A stretch of 64,000 bases of DNA from JABGQS01 sp963666505 (GTDB lineage: Bacteria; Bacillota; Clostridia; Christensenellales; SZUA-584): positions 992,001 to 1,056,000 of the forward strand of contig CAXXXL010000001.1 in assembly GCA_963666505.2 (NCBI GenBank), given 5' to 3'. This document shows positions 25,887 to 34,648 of the stretch, piece by piece. The notes under the pieces were generated by a model that had not been told where the DNA came from, did no database searches, and worked only from the letters and a program-made list of their open reading frames with translations. Both the position numbers and the translations under genes were made by a program. Every line of letters starts with the position of its first letter. The first letter of the stretch is position 1.

Positions 25887-27233
25887 ATGAAACGAATGCT
25901 TAAGAAGAACGATATGATTGAACTGGATATTGAAGACATCTCTGTTGAGGGTGCAGGCATAGGCAGGTTTGAAGGCCAGGTCGTTTTTGTGCGTGGAGCG
26001 CTGAGCGGAGAGAGAGTATGCGCAAAAATTATAAAAGCGGCCAAGAGCTATGCTGCAGGGCTGCTGACGGATATAATAAACGCATCAGAGGAACGAAGGC
26101 AGCCTTTCTGTCCTGTTTTCTCAAAGTGCGGCGGCTGTACGCTCCAGCACCTCGGATACGAAGCACAGCTAAGCTATAAAGCGAATTATATAAAACAGTG
26201 CCTAAAACGCATCGGCGGTGTCGATATTGAAACGCCTGCGATACTTGCTTCTAAAGAAACAAAAGCGTACCGCAACAAAGCCTCGTTCCCTGTTGGAAAT
26301 ATAAACAGCATAGTGCAGGCAGGTTTCTATGCACCTTACAGCCACCGTATCGTGCCGTCATACTGCGAAATACAGCAGCCGGTGGTGAACGAAGTTAAGG
26401 AAGCGGTAAAGAAATGGGCTAATGAGGAAGGGGTATCGGTTTATGATGAAAACACAGGTAAGGGAAACTTAAGGCATATCGTTGTTCGCTGCAGTTCTTT
26501 GGGCGAAGTAATGGCGGGTATAGTTACAACAGAAAAAATCATAGATGACGAACTGATTTCTAAACTTAAAGAGATAAAAGGCTTAAATAGCATAGTGGAA
26601 AACATAAACAGCTCAAAAGGAAACAACATACTGGGGGCACAAAGCACGGCTGTATACGGAAGCGGATATATCACTGAAACTTACGGCGGACTGAAGTTCA
26701 AAGCTTCGCTTAACAGCTTCCTTCAGGTAAATCACAGCCAAACTGAGCAACTTTATGAAACTGCCCTTGCGTTTGCGGATATAAAGCAAACCGATGTGGT
26801 GTACGATCTTTTCAGCGGTATAGGTACGATATCACTTCTTGCAGCACAAAAAGCAAAGAGATTAGTCGGAATAGAGTACGTGCAGGCGGCAGCAGACAAC
26901 GCCGCAGATAACGCTGAAATGAACGGTATCACCAATGCTCATTTTATTTGCGGAGACGCTGTAGAAAAGCTTAGCGAGGCGGCAGAGACTGCCGGCAGAC
27001 CGGATGTAGTGATAATCGACCCGCCCCGGAAGGGTTGCGAAGCGGGACTGATAAAAGACATCTGCAAAGCAGCGCCGCGAAGGGTAGTGTACGTTTCGTG
27101 CAGCCCGTCGACGCTGGCAAGAGACATTGCACTGTTTAGGGAGCTTGGATATTCTCTTGTTGAAGTACGTGGGGTAGACATGTTCCCGCAGACAACACAT
27201 GTAGAGAGTGTAGTGCTTCTAAAGAAATACTGA
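25887..27233 (+). CDS. rlmD: 23S rRNA (uracil-C5)-methyltransferase, RlmD/RlmCD family
   Basis: A 448-residue TrmA-family m5U methyltransferase. It has an N-terminal TRAM domain (IELDIEDISVEGAGIGRFEG), the iron-sulfur cysteines in CPVFSKCGGCTLQHL, the SAM site VYDLFSGIGTISLLAA, DPPRKGCEAG and the catalytic cysteine in VYVSCSPSTLARD. All motifs are present, so it should be active. The family methylates U1939 and/or U747 of 23S rRNA in Firmicutes (RlmCD in Bacillus); which one cannot be told. ATGs at 25887 and 25896 both sit near GGGGAG, so the start is uncertain by three codons. Confidence 0.9.
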   Translation: MKRMLKKNDMIELDIEDISVEGAGIGRFEGQVVFVRGALSGERVCAKIIKAAKSYAAGLLTDIINASEERRQPFCPVFSKCGGCTLQHLGYEAQLSYKANYIKQCLKRIGGVDIETPAILASKETKAYRNKASFPVGNINSIVQAGFYAPYSHRIVPSYCEIQQPVVNEVKEAVKKWANEEGVSVYDENTGKGNLRHIVVRCSSLGEVMAGIVTTEKIIDDELISKLKEIKGLNSIVENINSSKGNNILGAQSTAVYGSGYITETYGGLKFKASLNSFLQVNHSQTEQLYETALAFADIKQTDVVYDLFSGIGTISLLAAQKAKRLVGIEYVQAAADNAADNAEMNGITNAHFICGDAVEKLSEAAETAGRPDVVIIDPPRKGCEAGLIKDICKAAPRRVVYVSCSPSTLARDIALFRELGYSLVEVRGVDMFPQTTHVESVVLLKKY

Positions 27234-27274
27234 AGAACATCACTTCAAAAACCGCCGCCACAGGGACAATAATA

Positions 27275-27643
27275 GTGAAGCTTAAAGAAAAAGTAAAGGA
27301 AATAACACGGAATGTATCCGCACTGTTCATAGCGCTGAAAAAGAAGGAGACGCCGTGGTACGCAAAAGTTGTTGCAGGCGTAGCGGTTGCATATGCGCTT
27401 TCGCCTATAGACTTAATACCAGATTTTATACCAGTACTTGGCTACCTCGACGATATTTTAATACTGCCGCTGCTGGTTATGACAGCCATAAAGCTGATAC
27501 CAAAAGAGCTTTTGGAGCAGTGCCGGCAGGAAGCGGCTGGCCTCTGGGAAGACGGCAAACCAATAAAGTGGTACTTTGCAGTGCCGATAATTGTTTTCTG
27601 GTTGGCTATTATTGCGGTGATAATTATAAAAATTGTGATATAA
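27275..27643 (+). CDS. YkvA/DUF1232 family membrane protein
   Basis: A 122-residue protein with the DUF1232 signature YALSPIDLIPDFIPVLGYLDDILIL and a second hydrophobic segment at the C-terminus. The biochemical function of the family is unknown. It starts about 40 bases after rlmD and may be co-transcribed. Confidence 0.85.
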   Translation: MKLKEKVKEITRNVSALFIALKKKETPWYAKVVAGVAVAYALSPIDLIPDFIPVLGYLDDILILPLLVMTAIKLIPKELLEQCRQEAAGLWEDGKPIKWYFAVPIIVFWLAIIAVIIIKIVI

Positions 27644-27666
27644 AAGTGAAAAAGAAGAGTGAGGAA

Positions 27667-27747
27667 ATGTTTAAGAATGATTTAGTTAAAGAGAAAAAGT
27701 TACTAAAAAGAATAATTGACGAACTTAAGAGAGAAGGAATGTTATGA
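27667..27747 (+). CDS. Tiny basic ORF (26 aa), doubtful
   Basis: An ATG with GTGAGG nearby opens a 26-codon frame, mostly charged and helical (KEKKLLKRIIDELKREG). No family is recognised. It overlaps the end of nothing known and may be decay of a longer gene; composition is more A-rich than its neighbours. Confidence 0.2.
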   Translation: MFKNDLVKEKKLLKRIIDELKREGML

Positions 27748-27753
27748 AATTTT

Positions 27754-27897
27754 ATGCAGAAAGGGATTAAAAGAGAGAAAGTGTTAAAAAGTACGATTCA
27801 GGAGACGATAAAATCTTATGAGGTTATAATTGATAATTATACAGTTTATCCAGAACACAATTCGGCGTTTTATATGTACATAGTTAAGAAAAAATAG
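27754..27897 (+). CDS. Small hypothetical ORF (47 aa), doubtful
   Basis: A 47-codon frame reading MQKGIKREKVLKSTIQETIK, then IIDNYTVYPEHNSAFYMYIV and ending in KKK. No signal peptide or known motif. With the preceding tiny frame it fills the roughly 400-base stretch between YkvA and ferritin, otherwise A/T-rich and without a gene apart from the ferritin promoter. It may be real, or the tail of a decayed gene. Confidence 0.25.
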   Translation: MQKGIKREKVLKSTIQETIKSYEVIIDNYTVYPEHNSAFYMYIVKKK

Positions 27898-27961
27898 AAT
27901 TTCTACTTGCTTATAAGACAAACAATACTATAAAAAACGCATTATAAATGCAGAACCCCGG

Positions 27962-27990
27962 TTGAATCTAACAGTTAATAGCTATATAAT
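27962..27990 (+). promoter_or_regulatory. Sigma-A promoter of ferritin
   Basis: TTGAAT (27962-27967), a 17-base spacer and a perfect TATAAT (27985-27990), about 55 bases before the ferritin ATG. Confidence 0.75.
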
Positions 27991-28044
27991 ATATATAGAT
28001 AAACTTATTTTAATATGGATTAAAGATCCGGGAAGGAGAAAACC

Positions 28045-28548
28045 ATGAATAAAAAATTAGTTGACGAGATAAACAAACAAATAAGCCTGGAATTCTATTC
28101 AAAGCATTTTTACCTTTCAATGGCAGCATATGCAGCAGCAAACGATCTGCCCGGTTTTGAAAACTGGTTTCTAGTACAAGGAGATGAAGAAAACTTCCAT
28201 GCTATGAAGTTTTATAACTATCTTAACCAGCGTAATGAAAAGGTAGTGATATTCGGATTCGAAGATCCTCCTGTAGAATTTTCATCAATGCTGGATGCGG
28301 TCGAAAAGGGACTGGCGCACGAAAAGATAGTAACTGGCAGGATAAACTTGCTTATGAGTATAGCACACGAAGATAAAGACTATGCTGCAGTCAATTTCCT
28401 TAACTGGTATGTAGACGAGCAGGTAGAGGAGGAAGAGTCCTTCAATACGATGATAGGCAAATTAAAGCTGGTCGGAGACGGTATGGGATTGTACGAGCTT
28501 GATAAAGAAGCCGCAGTAAGAACATTCACTCCGCCGGCAACAGAATAA
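28045..28548 (+). CDS. ftnA: Ferritin
   Basis: A 167-residue iron-storage ferritin of the prokaryotic FtnA type. The four-helix ferroxidase residues are recognisable: E in QISLEFYSKHFY, the EENFHAMKFYNYL (ExxH) helix, and DEQVEEEESF. It oxidises Fe(II) and stores it as a mineral in a 24-mer shell. Single-gene transcript with its own promoter, a GGAAGGAG site and a terminator. Confidence 0.95.
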   Translation: MNKKLVDEINKQISLEFYSKHFYLSMAAYAAANDLPGFENWFLVQGDEENFHAMKFYNYLNQRNEKVVIFGFEDPPVEFSSMLDAVEKGLAHEKIVTGRINLLMSIAHEDKDYAAVNFLNWYVDEQVEEEESFNTMIGKLKLVGDGMGLYELDKEAAVRTFTPPATE

Positions 28549-28558
28549 AGAAAGAAAA

Positions 28559-28600
28559 CTGCCCCTTGCCTTTGTCGGCAGGGGGCTGTATTTTTTTATT
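28559..28600 (+). terminator. Terminator of ferritin
   Basis: GCCCCTTGCC and GGCAGGGGGC (one G-U) pair around a short loop and are followed by TATTTTTTTATT. Confidence 0.85.
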
Positions 28601-28647
28601 AAGCTCAATCACTAATACTATTCTATTAAAAGCGGGAGAAGGAAAAG

Positions 28648-29193
28648 ATGATATATGAAACAAAAAGGCTGTTATTAAAACCGCTAGACAAAAGTGACTC
28701 ACCCTTGCTTAGAGAATATCTACTTAGCAATAAAAGCTTCTTAGAACAGTGGGAACCAAAGCGTGAGGCAGACTATTTTGAGATAGACTCCATAGAAAAA
28801 ATGCTAAAGTTTGAAAAGCAAGCTGCAAACGAGAGAAATGCGTTAAGCCTATATATATTTAAAAAAGATGACGGAAAATTAATAGGCAACGTGAAACTAA
28901 GCAGCATTGTATACGGTATATTCCTATCATGCTTTGCTGGCTACAAGCTAGACAAAGATGAGCTAGGCAAAGGTTATATGACAGAGGCACTAAGAGAAGT
29001 TGTGAGGATAGCGTTTGAAGAATACGGTCTGCACCGTATCGAAGCAAACATTATGCCCAGGAATAAAGCCTCACGAAAAGTCGTAAAAAAGCTTGGGTTT
29101 AAAAAAGAGGGCAAAGCAAATAAGTATCTAAAGATAAACGAAGTATGGGAAGACCATATACACTATGTTCTTTTGAACGAAAATATAGAATAA
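28648..29193 (+). CDS. GNAT family N-acetyltransferase (RimJ/RimL-like)
   Basis: A 181-residue acetyltransferase: ETKRLLLKPLDKSDSPLLREY at the start, GKLIGNVKLS, GYKLDKDELGKGYMTEALR (acetyl-CoA loop) and HRIEANIMPRNKASRKVVKKLGF. These are the RimJ/RimL-type motifs; targets may be a ribosomal protein N-terminus or a small molecule. GGGAGAAGG precedes the ATG. Converges with the ABC transporter genes. Confidence 0.88.
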   Translation: MIYETKRLLLKPLDKSDSPLLREYLLSNKSFLEQWEPKREADYFEIDSIEKMLKFEKQAANERNALSLYIFKKDDGKLIGNVKLSSIVYGIFLSCFAGYKLDKDELGKGYMTEALREVVRIAFEEYGLHRIEANIMPRNKASRKVVKKLGFKKEGKANKYLKINEVWEDHIHYVLLNENIE

Positions 29194-29199
29194 GCGAAA

Positions 29200-29787
29200 T
29201 TACATTTCGATAAGGTTTTTGCCAAACCTTTTGAGCATATTTTCATCGTGTGAGACGATGATGACTGTTTTATTCGTTTTCACAAAAAGCTCTTCAAATA
29301 GATCGATAATATCGGTTTTCAGCTTAGCGTCCAGCCCTTTAAACGGCTCGTCGAGTATAAGAAGGCCGCACGGGTAGATAAACGTCCTCGCAAGAGCAGT
29401 TCGCCGCTGCATGCCGCCTGAGAGGTCACTGGGGTATTTGTTCTCATGGCCATTAAGCTGCACAGCGTCAATCATTTCAAGCGCAGTTTTGGCTGCCTCT
29501 TTTTGGTCAAAGACATCCTTTAACACAAACTCAACGTTCTGCCTCAGCGTCATCCAGGGCATCAGCCTGTCTTCCTGAAACAGGTACGATATCTTTTCGG
29601 GCACTCCGGAGACGCTGCCGTGATACTTTTTCTCAAGCCCGCAGATTATACGCAGGAGTGTAGTTTTGCCGCAGCCCGAAGGCCCGGTTATAAGAGTAGG
29701 TTCGCCATAAGGTATCTCGGCGCTGAAATCATCAAGCACTATCTGATTTTTAAAATGTTTCGAAAGCGACTCTATCCTTATGCTCAT
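29200..29787 (-). CDS. ABC transporter ATP-binding protein (SsuB/TauB/ThiZ type)
   Basis: A 195-residue ATPase with Walker A (ITGPSGCGKTTLL), Q-loop (YLFQEDRLMPW), signature LSGGMQRRTALARTF, Walker B (LLILDEPF) and the switch histidine in VSHDENML. Family members energise import of nitrate, sulfonates, taurine or thiamine precursors (HMP). It is coupled to the permease by a four-base overlap. No substrate-binding protein is next to the pair, so the substrate is not known. Confidence 0.88.
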   Translation of the reverse strand: MSIRIESLSKHFKNQIVLDDFSAEIPYGEPTLITGPSGCGKTTLLRIICGLEKKYHGSVSGVPEKISYLFQEDRLMPWMTLRQNVEFVLKDVFDQKEAAKTALEMIDAVQLNGHENKYPSDLSGGMQRRTALARTFIYPCGLLILDEPFKGLDAKLKTDIIDLFEELFVKTNKTVIIVSHDENMLKRFGKNLIEM

Positions 29788-30545
29788 AGCTTGTTTCCTT
29801 TCTGCGGAAGCAGGCTTTTGAGACCCTTCTCGAATATTATGCTGACTATGATGATAGCTATCGTCCAGGCAAAGAGCTCTGATGTGTTAAGATAAAGCTT
29901 TGTTTCATAAAGATTAAAGCCCATAGAATATTTTGGGCTGGAAAGTACCTCTGCGGCAACTACAGATTTCCACGAAAACCCAAGGCTTATTGACAGCGCA
30001 GAGTATATATGCGGCATGACGGAAGGAAGCGTTACCTCACGTATAACTCGTGCTTTTCGTATGCTATAGACTTTTGCGAGCTCAAGGAATCCCTTATCTA
30101 CTGCTTTTATGCCTGAAAGCGTATTGGTATAGAATATCGGAAAGCAAAGAAGAATACACGAAAAAACCGGAACGAACGATGCCTTGAACCAAACCAGCGC
30201 CAGTATTATTATTGACATAACAGGCGTAGATTTTACTGCCGTAACGAATGGACTCAGGAAACTCTCGATGGCTTTGGCGTGCGCCGAAATGTAGGCGATA
30301 GAGCACCCCAGAACAAAAGATACTGCAAGCCCAAAAGCCACTCTATAGAATGTTGAGGCTATGCTCAGCCAGAACCCGGATGTGACCACCAGCCCAAACA
30401 GAGAGACGAATGTATCATAAGGAGAAGGGACATATAGCGGCTGGTTAACGATAAGCGAAGCAATCTGCCATATAGCCATCCATAATACGATGACACCGGC
30501 AGTTATAAGCGCTTTTTTTAGCTTTTTGAACTTTTTGTTCTCCAT
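29784..30545 (-). CDS. ABC transporter permease (SsuC/TauC type)
   Basis: A 253-residue permease with six membrane segments; the EAA-type loop is seen in ELAKVYSIRKARVIREVTLPSVMPHI, and PSPYDTFVSLFG is typical of the nitrate/sulfonate/taurine group. Forms the channel for the ATPase encoded after it. GGAGAC lies before the ATG. The binding protein must be encoded elsewhere or has been lost. Confidence 0.88.
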   Translation of the reverse strand: MENKKFKKLKKALITAGVIVLWMAIWQIASLIVNQPLYVPSPYDTFVSLFGLVVTSGFWLSIASTFYRVAFGLAVSFVLGCSIAYISAHAKAIESFLSPFVTAVKSTPVMSIIILALVWFKASFVPVFSCILLCFPIFYTNTLSGIKAVDKGFLELAKVYSIRKARVIREVTLPSVMPHIYSALSISLGFSWKSVVAAEVLSSPKYSMGFNLYETKLYLNTSELFAWTIAIIIVSIIFEKGLKSLLPQKGNKL

Positions 30546-30634
30546 TTTAATGTCTCCGCAAAGTCTTATGCAGAATTATATCATAGACTGTTTGCTTTGT
30601 CCTGCAAAAATGTTAAAGCAGTGTCAAATAACGT

Positions 30635-30663
30635 TTGCCTGAAAAACTGATTTAGAGTAGAAT
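30635..30663 (+). promoter_or_regulatory. Sigma-A promoter of dnaE
   Basis: TTGCCT (30635-30640), a 17-base spacer and TAGAAT (30658-30663), about 20 bases before the dnaE ATG. Confidence 0.6.
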
Positions 30664-30684
30664 AGTATCAACAGGAGAGAAAAT

Positions 30685-33600
30685 ATGCAGTTCACACACC
30701 TTCACCTACACACAGAATACAGCCTTCTCGACGGTACAGCGCGCATCGGCGACGTTATTAAGCGTGCAAAAGAACTCGGTATGCACTCGATTGCTATAAC
30801 TGACCATGGTGCAATGTACGGAGTTGTAGACTTTTACAGAAAAGCCGTAGAAGAAGGTATAAAGCCGATAATTGGCAGTGAAGTTTATGTTGCTCCAGGC
30901 AGCCTTTCAGACAAAACGAAGGCGATGAAAGAATATTCTCACCTTGTGCTGCTTGCAAAGAACAACGAAGGCTATAAGAATCTCATGAGACTCTCCTCAA
31001 TAGGTTTCATGCAGGGCTTTTATCACAAACCGAGGATAGACTATGATGTCCTCGAGCAGCATAAAGAAGGGCTGATATGTATGTCAGCATGCCTTGCCGG
31101 CGATATACCAAGATACATAATGAGCGGTGACCAGAAATCCGCAGACGAGCTTGCAGCGCGGCTGCGTGATCTGTTCGGTGAAGATTTTTACCTTGAACTA
31201 ATGGACCACAATTTATCGGAGCAGAAGCAGGTCAACGTAAAATTGATCGAGATGAGCAGCCGTCTGGGCATACCTCTGGCTGCAACCAACGATGTTCACT
31301 ATACTCTGAAAGAAGATGCACAGGCGCAGGATGTTCTTCTTTGCATACAGACACGCTCCTTTGTGGACGATGCAGACAGGATGCGCTTCGAAACTGACGA
31401 GTTCTATATAAAGAGTGCAGAAGAGATGGCTGCGCTGTTCAGGCACGCACCCTCAGCAATTGAGAACACGGAAAAGATTGCGCAGCAGTGCAATGTCCAG
31501 ATGGATTTTGATACCACACACCTGCCGCAGTTCACTGTGCCGGAAGGGTATACTCATAGTGACTATCTTAGAAAAATAACATACGATGGGCTTGAAGAAA
31601 GATTCGGGCATACAACGGACGAGCTCAAAGAACGCCTGGATTACGAACTGTCGGTCATAGACAACATGGGCTTTACAGACTATTTTCTAATAGTTTGGGA
31701 TTTCATTAAATTCGCACGAGACAACAAAATCATGGTAGGGCCTGGACGTGGCAGCGCAGCAGGCAGCCTCGTCGCATATTCGCTGCGGATAACGGATGTA
31801 GACCCTATTAAGTACACCTTGCTTTTTGAGCGCTTCCTGAACCCCGACAGGGTGAGCATGCCGGATATAGACATAGACTTCGGCATAGACAGAAGGGGAG
31901 AAGTAATTGATTATGTCGTTGGAAAATACGGTGAAGATAAAGTAGCCCAGATAATAACTTTTGGAACGCTGGGTGCAAAGCAGGTTATCCGCGATGTCGC
32001 CCGTGCCCAAAGAGTTCCGCTCAGCGACGCAGACCGCATTGCTAAAATGATACCGTTTGCTCTTAAAATGACGATAGCCAAAGCTATGGAACAGAACTCA
32101 AGGCTGAAAGCTGAGTATGAAAACAACGAACAGACAAGGAAGCTGCTGGACACTGCAATGAAGCTGGAGGGCATCCCGCGTCACGCTTCCACCCACGCAG
32201 CAGGCGTTGTTATATCAAAGCTGCCCATAACCGAATATGTTCCTCTGGCTACCAACCCGCGTGACGGCAGCGTTATAACACAGCTGCCCATGAACACACT
32301 GGAGAGCCTCGGACTGCTGAAAATGGACTTTCTTGGGTTGCGAAACCTTACGGTCATCAAAAATGCGGTTAATCTTATAAAAAAACACCGTGGCAAAGAT
32401 GTCGATATGGACAAACTCGAATATGACGACCCGAAAGTGTTTGAACTTATTTCTTCCGGAGATACAGACGGCGTTTTCCAGCTGGAAAGCGGAGGCATGC
32501 GCAACCTGATGCAGAAACTGCGGCCGGTCAACCTCGGTGATATAATGGTAGGTATCTCACTGTTCCGTCCGGGACCGATGGAATCTATCCCGGCATATCT
32601 TGAAGCGCGAGCTCACCCGGAAAAGCACACATATGCGCACCCTAAGCTGGAAAAGATACTGCACGAAACATACGGCAGCATGGTCTATCAGGAACAGGTA
32701 ATGGAGATTGTGCGTGACATGGCGGGTTATTCGCTTGGACGCAGCGATATCGTTCGACGTGCAATGGCTAAAAAGAAAAAAGCAGTTATGGAGAACGAAC
32801 GGCGCATTTTCATATACGGAGATAAGGAGATAGGCGTAGACGGAGCTATAAACCGTGGAGTACCGGCTAAAGTAGCAGAGGATATATTCTCACAGATGAT
32901 GGACTTTGCGGAATACGCCTTCAACAAATCGCACGCCTGCGCATACGCTATGATTGCCTACCAGACAGCGTATTTGAAGACTTATTATAAAGTGGAATAT
33001 ATGACGGCGCTGCTGAACAGTTTCATCGGAACGCCGGATAAGATATCAGCATATATACAATACTGTACCGGGTCGTGCGTTCCCGTATACAAACCGGATA
33101 TAAATAGATCGGAGTTCCTTTTCTCGGTCGAGGGAGAGGGCATACGCTTTGGATTTGCAGCAATCCGTGACGTTGGGCGTGCGGCAGAGGATATAGTGAA
33201 AGAGAGGTCTGAAGGCGGCGAATACAAATCGTTCCGTGGCTTCATTAACAGGACGGTTGATTGCATAAACAAGAAGATGCTGGAAGGCCTTATACTTGCC
33301 GGCTGCTTCGACAGTCTCGGGCTAAAACGCTCCCAGCTCAGCACAGTGTCAGACAGAGTGCTAAAAGCTGCTCAGGATGCAAGAAAGAACAACGTTGCGG
33401 GGCAGCTCTCGCTGTTCGAGATAGAGCCTTCCTTACAGGAAATCGAAACGGACGACTTCGAAGATACCAGCGAATACACAAAAGAAAAGCTGCTTGCAAT
33501 GGAGAAAATTGCGACGGGAGTCTATCTGTCCGGGCACCCGCTTGACGAATATATGGACGATTTAAAAGACAGACCAGTAAACATATATAAGATATTGTCA

Positions 33601-34128
33601 GCAAAAGAGGATGCTAACTCCGCTAAGTTCTTCGAGTCAAAGGTAGTAGAGATATCCGGCATAATAAGCTCAATAAGAAAGCGCTCCACCAAACAGAAAA
33701 AAATGATGGCGAACGCTGTTCTGGAAGACTTGCAGGGCTCCATAGAGCTCGTGATATTCCCAAGCGTCTACCAGCGAGTAGAACATATGCTGGTAAACGA
33801 CTCTATAGTAACGATTACAGGCAAAGTAGATATTCGGGAAGACGAAGACCCAATGATACTAGTAGAAGGAATAGCGGCCTTTGTAAAAGAAGACAAGAGC
33901 TTTGAGGGCAAGTCTGTCTATGTGCGTATACCGAAAGACATGGGGGCAGATAAAGAACGGCTCATACGCATACTGAAGACTTCTCCGGGTCAGAGCAGCG
34001 TAGGCGTATTAGTAGAATCGACATCAGAGAGATTCAAGACAAACGGTAAGCTGAAAGTCACGGTTACAAAATCACTGATATACAGCCTGCAAAACACCTT
34101 TGGAAGAGAAAATGTAGTAGTAAAATAG
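30685..34128 (+). CDS. dnaE: DNA polymerase III subunit alpha (DnaE)
   Basis: A 1147-residue replicative polymerase subunit of C-family DnaE type; Firmicutes also have PolC. Domains in order: PHP (THLHLHTEYSLLDG, TDHGAMYG), the palm with GPGRGSAAGSLVAYSL and the catalytic aspartates in MPDIDIDFGI, finger and beta-binding regions (FNKSHACAYAMIAYQTAYLK), then an OB-fold region near residue 980-1070. No intein or break. AGGAGAG precedes the ATG. Confidence 0.95.
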   Translation: MQFTHLHLHTEYSLLDGTARIGDVIKRAKELGMHSIAITDHGAMYGVVDFYRKAVEEGIKPIIGSEVYVAPGSLSDKTKAMKEYSHLVLLAKNNEGYKNLMRLSSIGFMQGFYHKPRIDYDVLEQHKEGLICMSACLAGDIPRYIMSGDQKSADELAARLRDLFGEDFYLELMDHNLSEQKQVNVKLIEMSSRLGIPLAATNDVHYTLKEDAQAQDVLLCIQTRSFVDDADRMRFETDEFYIKSAEEMAALFRHAPSAIENTEKIAQQCNVQMDFDTTHLPQFTVPEGYTHSDYLRKITYDGLEERFGHTTDELKERLDYELSVIDNMGFTDYFLIVWDFIKFARDNKIMVGPGRGSAAGSLVAYSLRITDVDPIKYTLLFERFLNPDRVSMPDIDIDFGIDRRGEVIDYVVGKYGEDKVAQIITFGTLGAKQVIRDVARAQRVPLSDADRIAKMIPFALKMTIAKAMEQNSRLKAEYENNEQTRKLLDTAMKLEGIPRHASTHAAGVVISKLPITEYVPLATNPRDGSVITQLPMNTLESLGLLKMDFLGLRNLTVIKNAVNLIKKHRGKDVDMDKLEYDDPKVFELISSGDTDGVFQLESGGMRNLMQKLRPVNLGDIMVGISLFRPGPMESIPAYLEARAHPEKHTYAHPKLEKILHETYGSMVYQEQVMEIVRDMAGYSLGRSDIVRRAMAKKKKAVMENERRIFIYGDKEIGVDGAINRGVPAKVAEDIFSQMMDFAEYAFNKSHACAYAMIAYQTAYLKTYYKVEYMTALLNSFIGTPDKISAYIQYCTGSCVPVYKPDINRSEFLFSVEGEGIRFGFAAIRDVGRAAEDIVKERSEGGEYKSFRGFINRTVDCINKKMLEGLILAGCFDSLGLKRSQLSTVSDRVLKAAQDARKNNVAGQLSLFEIEPSLQEIETDDFEDTSEYTKEKLLAMEKIATGVYLSGHPLDEYMDDLKDRPVNIYKILSAKEDANSAKFFESKVVEISGIISSIRKRSTKQKKMMANAVLEDLQGSIELVIFPSVYQRVEHMLVNDSIVTITGKVDIREDEDPMILVEGIAAFVKEDKSFEGKSVYVRIPKDMGADKERLIRILKTSPGQSSVGVLVESTSERFKTNGKLKVTVTKSLIYSLQNTFGRENVVVK

Positions 34129-34141
34129 CATGTTGCTATTA

Positions 34142-34170
34142 TTGAACAAAGAAAGTTATTATGATAGAAT
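34142..34170 (+). promoter_or_regulatory. Sigma-A promoter of mtrB
   Basis: TTGAAC (34142-34147), a 17-base spacer and TAGAAT (34165-34170), 30 bases before the mtrB start and 14 bases after the dnaE stop. Confidence 0.6.
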
Positions 34171-34199
34171 AAAATCAAATAAAATTGGAGATAATATTT

Positions 34200-34427
34200 A
34201 TGGAAATAGAGAAAGCATACGAAGAATATATTGTAGTAAAGGCTATGGAAGACGGAGTCAATTTTATTGGGTTGACACGTGGCAGAGACACTAAGTTCCA
34301 TCATACGGAAAAACTCGACAACGGCGAAGTTATAGTTGCTCAGTTCACGGAAAACACTTCCGCTATAAAGATAAGGGGAAGGGCAGAGATTTACACGGCA
34401 CACGGAGTTGTCAAATCAGGTAAATAA
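34200..34427 (+). CDS. mtrB: Trp RNA-binding attenuation protein (TRAP)
   Basis: A 75-residue protein that aligns nearly end to end with Bacillus TRAP: EDGVNFIGLTRGRDTKFHH, then EKLDNGEVIVAQFTENTSAIK and RGRAEIYTAHG. The RNA-binding residues (Bacillus Lys37, Lys56, Arg58) are kept at 38, 57 and 59, and the tryptophan-pocket threonine/glycine loop GLTRGRDT is conserved. TRAP forms an 11-mer that, with bound tryptophan, wraps (G/U)AG repeats in trp leaders. The ATG at 34200 has TTGGAG nine bases upstream. It sits between dnaE and a small protein, not next to trp genes. Confidence 0.93.
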   Translation: MEIEKAYEEYIVVKAMEDGVNFIGLTRGRDTKFHHTEKLDNGEVIVAQFTENTSAIKIRGRAEIYTAHGVVKSGK

Positions 34428-34437
34428 GGAGCAGTAT

Positions 34438-34635
34438 ATGTGGATGATTGTGGGTGTAGCAAGCAAACAATCTTTAGCGGACCGGATGAAAAGTGCCTTG
34501 GAAGAAGAAGGCATACTTGTAAAGATCCGCAACGCATCCGTGCGGGCAAAGCAGCAGAGAAGCACATTTGAGATATTAGTGCTTGAATCGGAGGCGGACT
34601 TAGCTAGGGAAGTACTTCTGGAAAAAGGGTTTTAG
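34438..34635 (+). CDS. Small hypothetical protein, DUF2007-like
   Basis: A 65-residue protein beginning WMIVGVASKQSLADRMKSAL and continuing EEEGILVKIRNASVR and TFEILVLESEADLAREVLLEKG. This alpha-beta pattern (a short ferredoxin-like half binding site with an amphipathic helix) resembles DUF2007-type 'putative signal-transducing' proteins. The ATG at 34438 has AAGGAG seven bases upstream; a longer frame from 34408 overlaps mtrB and is not preferred. Probably in the mtrB transcript. Confidence 0.6.
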   Translation: MWMIVGVASKQSLADRMKSALEEEGILVKIRNASVRAKQQRSTFEILVLESEADLAREVLLEKGF

Positions 34636-34648
34636 TTTTGGAGGGAAT

